Origin: an uncultured Prevotellaceae bacterium
Lineage (GTDB): Bacteria; Bacteroidota; Bacteroidia; Bacteroidales; Bacteroidaceae
Reading direction: 5' to 3'
DNA length: 8,940 bases
Assembly: GCA_905202115.1 (NCBI GenBank)
Contig: CAJKQZ010000105.1
Location: 1 to 8,940, forward strand
Shown here: positions 6,628 through 8,940 of the stretch, piece after piece
Layout of the letters: each line of letters begins with the position of its first letter
How positions within the stretch are numbered: position 1 is the first letter of the stretch
Program-made: the position numbers and the translations under genes
Notes under the pieces: model-generated
The model's input: only the letters and a program-made list of their open reading frames with translations
What the model was told of the DNA's origin: nothing
The model's database searches: none

Positions 6628-6635
6628 TAATTTTG
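6628..6635 (+). promoter_or_regulatory. Putative -7 box for rpoD
   Basis: TAATTTTG matches TAnnTTTG and is followed by CACACC. It lies 23 bp before the rpoD ATG, giving a predicted leader of about 17 nt. If real, the primary sigma factor is transcribed from its own class of promoter. The -33 element is not obvious. Confidence 0.55.
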
Positions 6636-6658
6636 CACACCTTTCGTAAAGACTATTC

Positions 6659-7519
6659 ATGAGACAATTAAAAATCAACAAAAGCATTACGAACCGTTCG
6701 AGCGCCGCTCTCGACAAATATCTGGTAGAGATAGGACGCGAAGAACTCATTTCGACAGACGAGGAAGTAGAACTCGCACAGCGCATTCATCACGGCGACC
6801 GCAAGGCTCTCGACAAGCTCACCCGCGCCAATCTGCGCTTCGTCGTAAGTGTGGCAAAGCAGTATCAGAATCAGGGACTGGCCCTGAACGACCTTATCGA
6901 CGAAGGCAACCTCGGCCTTATAAAGGCTGCACAGAAATTCGACGAGACACGCGGTTTCAAATTCATTTCCTATGCCGTTTGGTGGATTCGCCAAAGCATT
7001 CTGCAGGCCATTTCCGAGCAGAGCCGCATTGTTCGTATGCCGTTGAACCAGGTAGGTTTTCAAAGCAAACTGGCAAAAGCGATCGTAAACTTCGAACAGG
7101 AGAACGAACGCCGCCCATCCGTGCAGGAACTTGCCGACATTCTCGAGACCGACGAAGCAAAAGTGCAGGAAGCTTTGGGAACAAACGGCAAGAAAGTATC
7201 GGTAGACGCACCTTTCCAGGACGACGATTCGAACTCGCTCATCGACATCATGACCGACGATTCCGCGCCGACGACCGACAACAACATGGAGAAAGAATCT
7301 CTCTCGGCCGATTTGAACGCTGCCCTCAGTACTCTGTCGGAACGCGAACAAACCGTGCTTAAAATGCTTTTCGGCATAGGCGGAAACGAGATGACGGCCG
7401 AAGAAGTGGCTAATTCGCTGAACCTTACGCGCGAACGTGTGCGCCAGATAAAAGAACGCGCCCTGCGCAGGCTCCGCGACGACGAGAACATCAATATCCT
7501 CACGAAATACTTAGGATAA
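6659..7519 (+). CDS. rpoD: Primary RNA polymerase sigma factor (sigma-70 / RpoD)
   Basis: This 286-residue protein is the housekeeping sigma factor that directs RNA polymerase to TAnnTTTG-type promoters in this phylum. It starts MRQLKINKSITNRSSAALDKYLVEIG, in parts MRQLKINKSI and TNRSSAALDK; there is no acidic region 1.1, as normal for Bacteroidota. Region 1.2 spans about 15-46. Region 2 (about 55-125) has NLRFVVSVAKQYQNQG, LIDEGNLGLIKAAQKFD and the -10-recognising YAVWWIRQSI. Region 3 spans about 133-210, with the helix PSVQELADIL. Region 4 has LSEREQTVLKMLFGIGG and the helix-turn-helix TAEEVANSLNLTRERVRQIK near 244-263. Length and all regions are normal. It is flanked by a putative promoter and a strong palindromic terminator, so it is probably monocistronic. 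Confidence 0.97.
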   Translation: MRQLKINKSITNRSSAALDKYLVEIGREELISTDEEVELAQRIHHGDRKALDKLTRANLRFVVSVAKQYQNQGLALNDLIDEGNLGLIKAAQKFDETRGFKFISYAVWWIRQSILQAISEQSRIVRMPLNQVGFQSKLAKAIVNFEQENERRPSVQELADILETDEAKVQEALGTNGKKVSVDAPFQDDDSNSLIDIMTDDSAPTTDNNMEKESLSADLNAALSTLSEREQTVLKMLFGIGGNEMTAEEVANSLNLTRERVRQIKERALRRLRDDENINILTKYLG

Positions 7520-7543
7520 AATCAGCTGAAAAGCAAATATAAA

Positions 7544-7591
7544 ATATACATAAAAGCCGTCCCGACAAATCGGGACGGCTTTTATGTATAT
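7544..7591 (+). terminator. Perfect palindromic terminator after rpoD
   Basis: Arms 7544-7565 and 7570-7591 are perfectly complementary over 22 bp around the loop CAAA. The GC core AGCCGTCCCGA/TCGGGACGGCT is flanked by A-runs on the left and T-runs on the right, so it would work as an intrinsic terminator on both strands. It lies 24 bp after the rpoD stop. Confidence 0.92.
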
Positions 7592-7640
7592 ATCCAATCA
7601 CTTTTTTCGGTCTTTAAACGGGACTTTTTTATCATTTCGT

Positions 7641-7648
7641 TATATTTG
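7641..7648 (+). promoter_or_regulatory. Putative -7 box for the GH43 gene
   Basis: TATATTTG matches TAnnTTTG, lies just past the rpoD terminator, and is 22 bp before the chosen ATG at 7671. It supports starting the gene at 7671 rather than at the in-frame ATG at 7584, which lies inside the terminator and upstream of this box. Confidence 0.6.
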
Positions 7649-7670
7649 GCTTGTTAAATACTTTACAATC

Positions 7671-8714
7671 ATGAACAAACAGCCCATACGGATTGCGGCG
7701 GCGCTCATTACATTCGTCGCAGCTTCGATGACATGCGCCGCACAGAAAACCGTAGTATTCGACAGCAACGGAGGCGTGGTAGTATTCCAAAACGGATTTC
7801 CCAACCGCAACTGGACAACGATAGAAAACGGGAAAATATGGTACGACACCAAAGGAGATACCGTTCAGGCGCACGGCGCAGGATTTCTGAGGCAGGGAAA
7901 GACATGGTACATGGTGGGCGAAGACCGCTCCGGCAACATAGGCGTGAACCTGTACTCGTCGACCGACCTGAAGAACTGGAAATTCCGCCACAAGATAATT
8001 TCACGCAACACCAACGAGCAGCTACGCAACGGCGAGCGTTTCATAGAGCGCCCCAAACTGCTCTACAACAAAAAGACAAAGCAATACGTAGTGTGGCTTC
8101 ACTACGAGGGGAAAGATTACGCGCCCGCCGAGGCCGCCGTGTTCAAGTGCGACAGGATAGACGGCGACTACGAATTTGTAAGAGGCTTCCGCCCGCAAGG
8201 CAACATGTCGAGAGACTGCGGCACATTCGTCGACGACGACGGCACGGCCTACTTCATCTCGTCGGCCCGCGACAACAAAGACCTTATGCTCTACCGTCTT
8301 ACCGACGACTACCTGAACATAGCCGAACTGACGGCCAAACTGTTTCCCGACCGCTCGCGCGAAGCTCCCGTGATATTCAAACGCAACGGCACGTACTACC
8401 TGCTCACGTCGGCATGCACCGGCTGGGAGCCCAACCAGGGATGTTATGCCACCGCCCCCGACATTGCCGGCCCGTGGAGCGAGCTAAGGCCGTTCGGTGA
8501 CGAAAAGACATACGACACACAGCCCACCTTTGTACTCACACTCGGCAAAGGCAAAAAAGCAGAATACATTTATGTGGGCGACCGTTGGATGGATCCTGGT
8601 CTGCCCGAATCGAAAACCATAATGTTACCGTTGGAATTCGGAGACGACGGTTCGCTGACAATGGAAAACCGCACGGAATGGGAGCTAAGCCTAATCAACA
8701 AGACATGGAGGTAG
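7671..8714 (+). CDS. Secreted glycoside hydrolase family 43, exo-beta-1,3-galactanase-like
   Basis: The start at 7671 gives a 347-residue protein with a signal peptide (MNKQPIRIAAALITFVAASM, then TCAA before Gln25). The rest is a single five-bladed-propeller GH43 domain. The motifs point to the subfamily 24/34 group: QAHGAG at 66-71, VGED with Glu84, YSSTDLKNW at 95-103, ERPK with Glu126, FRPQGNMSRD at 173-182, FVDDDGTAY at 186-194, SREAP with Glu231, and TQPTFV with Gln284. In characterised GH43_24 exo-beta-1,3-galactanases a Glu is the acid and a Gln stands in for the usual base Asp; Glu231 and Gln284 could fill these roles. The likely substrate is a galactan side chain such as that of arabinogalactan, but the subfamily needs a tree. 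There is no attached carbohydrate-binding module. The gene stands alone, without SusC/SusD neighbours in the window. Confidence 0.88.
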   Translation: MNKQPIRIAAALITFVAASMTCAAQKTVVFDSNGGVVVFQNGFPNRNWTTIENGKIWYDTKGDTVQAHGAGFLRQGKTWYMVGEDRSGNIGVNLYSSTDLKNWKFRHKIISRNTNEQLRNGERFIERPKLLYNKKTKQYVVWLHYEGKDYAPAEAAVFKCDRIDGDYEFVRGFRPQGNMSRDCGTFVDDDGTAYFISSARDNKDLMLYRLTDDYLNIAELTAKLFPDRSREAPVIFKRNGTYYLLTSACTGWEPNQGCYATAPDIAGPWSELRPFGDEKTYDTQPTFVLTLGKGKKAEYIYVGDRWMDPGLPESKTIMLPLEFGDDGSLTMENRTEWELSLINKTWR

Positions 8715-8739
8715 AACGAGAATAAAGACATAGAATCGA

Positions 8740-8760
8740 AATAAGGCAATATGGCTTATT
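8740..8760 (+). terminator. Weak hairpin after the GH43 gene
   Basis: AATAAG (8740-8745) and CTTATT (8755-8760) pair, with an internal G/G mismatch and two more pairs around a small loop. There is no T-run after it, so it may not terminate. The rest of 8715-8856 is AT-rich with no gene seen. Confidence 0.25.
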
Positions 8761-8856
8761 CCGATTACGAAACACTGCTTCCGCGAACCCCTTTTCATGA
8801 AGAAAAAAACCGTATCGGTAAAAAATCAAAAAAAGCAACCGATTCATAAAAAATCG

Positions 8857-8940
8857 CCTCCAACGAAAAAAATATTTTTTTCATGTGGTAAAAAACTTCC
8901 CGCAGATAATTGAAAATACAAGGCACATAATCGAAAATAT
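8857..8940 (-). repeat. Interspersed repeat, copy 3 (cut by window end)
   Basis: The first 84 bp of a third copy are visible, in the same orientation as copy 2: CCTCC, the A-tract/T-tract palindrome, AAAAAACTTCCCGCAG, then a complete 21-bp unit at 8905-8925 and the start of a second at 8926. Its unit cores (CAAGGCA, then an ATAATCGAAAATAT frame) match copy 1 better than copy 2. The hairpin and the GGAAAAGC end should lie just past 8940. It begins 143 bp after the GH43 stop. Confidence 0.83.

Noticed and set aside
5315..6649. 444-codon plus-strand open frame across the Smr gene
   Set aside because: It is antisense to a complete DUF2027-Smr protein, begins inside repeat copy 2, and has no domain pattern.
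7584..7670. Upstream in-frame ATG giving the GH43 gene 29 extra residues
   Set aside because: It lies within the rpoD terminator and before the -7 box at 7641, and would bury a good signal peptide behind an unlikely extension.

Overview
The window is chromosomal DNA from a member of the Bacteroidota, most likely the order Bacteroidales. The main evidence is a 286-residue primary sigma factor without region 1.1, the recurring promoter -7 box TAnnTTTG, start codons without Shine-Dalgarno sequences, and a DUF2027-Smr protein of the kind known from this phylum. Genus cannot be decided from the sequence. No transposase, phage gene, tRNA, rRNA or CRISPR array is visible.

Layout. Positions 1-1895 (minus strand) hold two exported hydrolases in one apparent operon: a GxDLY/SGNH-type esterase, then a PHB-depolymerase/feruloyl-esterase-like protein that runs off the left edge. 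After a 600-bp intergenic stretch comes a nitrogen module: glnB/glnK (PII) followed by amtB on the minus strand, and, divergently on the plus strand, a predicted outer-membrane beta-barrel of the Gcw_chp/TorF type. Converging on that barrel gene is a minus-strand DUF2027-Smr gene. Next is rpoD on the plus strand, closed by a perfect 22-bp-arm palindromic terminator. Last is a secreted glycoside hydrolase of family 43 that resembles exo-beta-1,3-galactanases.

How the genes fit. PII and AmtB form the classic ammonium-sensing and uptake pair, and the adjacent porin-like gene could bring nitrogen compounds across the outer membrane. The two esterases and the GH43 enzyme suggest breakdown of decorated glycans, but they lie in separate transcription units and no SusC/SusD pair is in view. 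rpoD and the Smr gene are housekeeping or nucleic-acid functions.

The most unusual feature is non-coding. A repeat of about 193 bp occurs at 2108-2300 and, inverted, at 5196-5390, and a third copy starts at 8857 and is cut by the window end. Each complete copy has blocks of 26 and 48 nt that are identical between copies, three 21-bp tandem units with exchangeable cores, a perfect 17-bp-arm hairpin, and an A-tract/T-tract end that always faces the 3' end of the neighbouring gene. I do not recognise this family.
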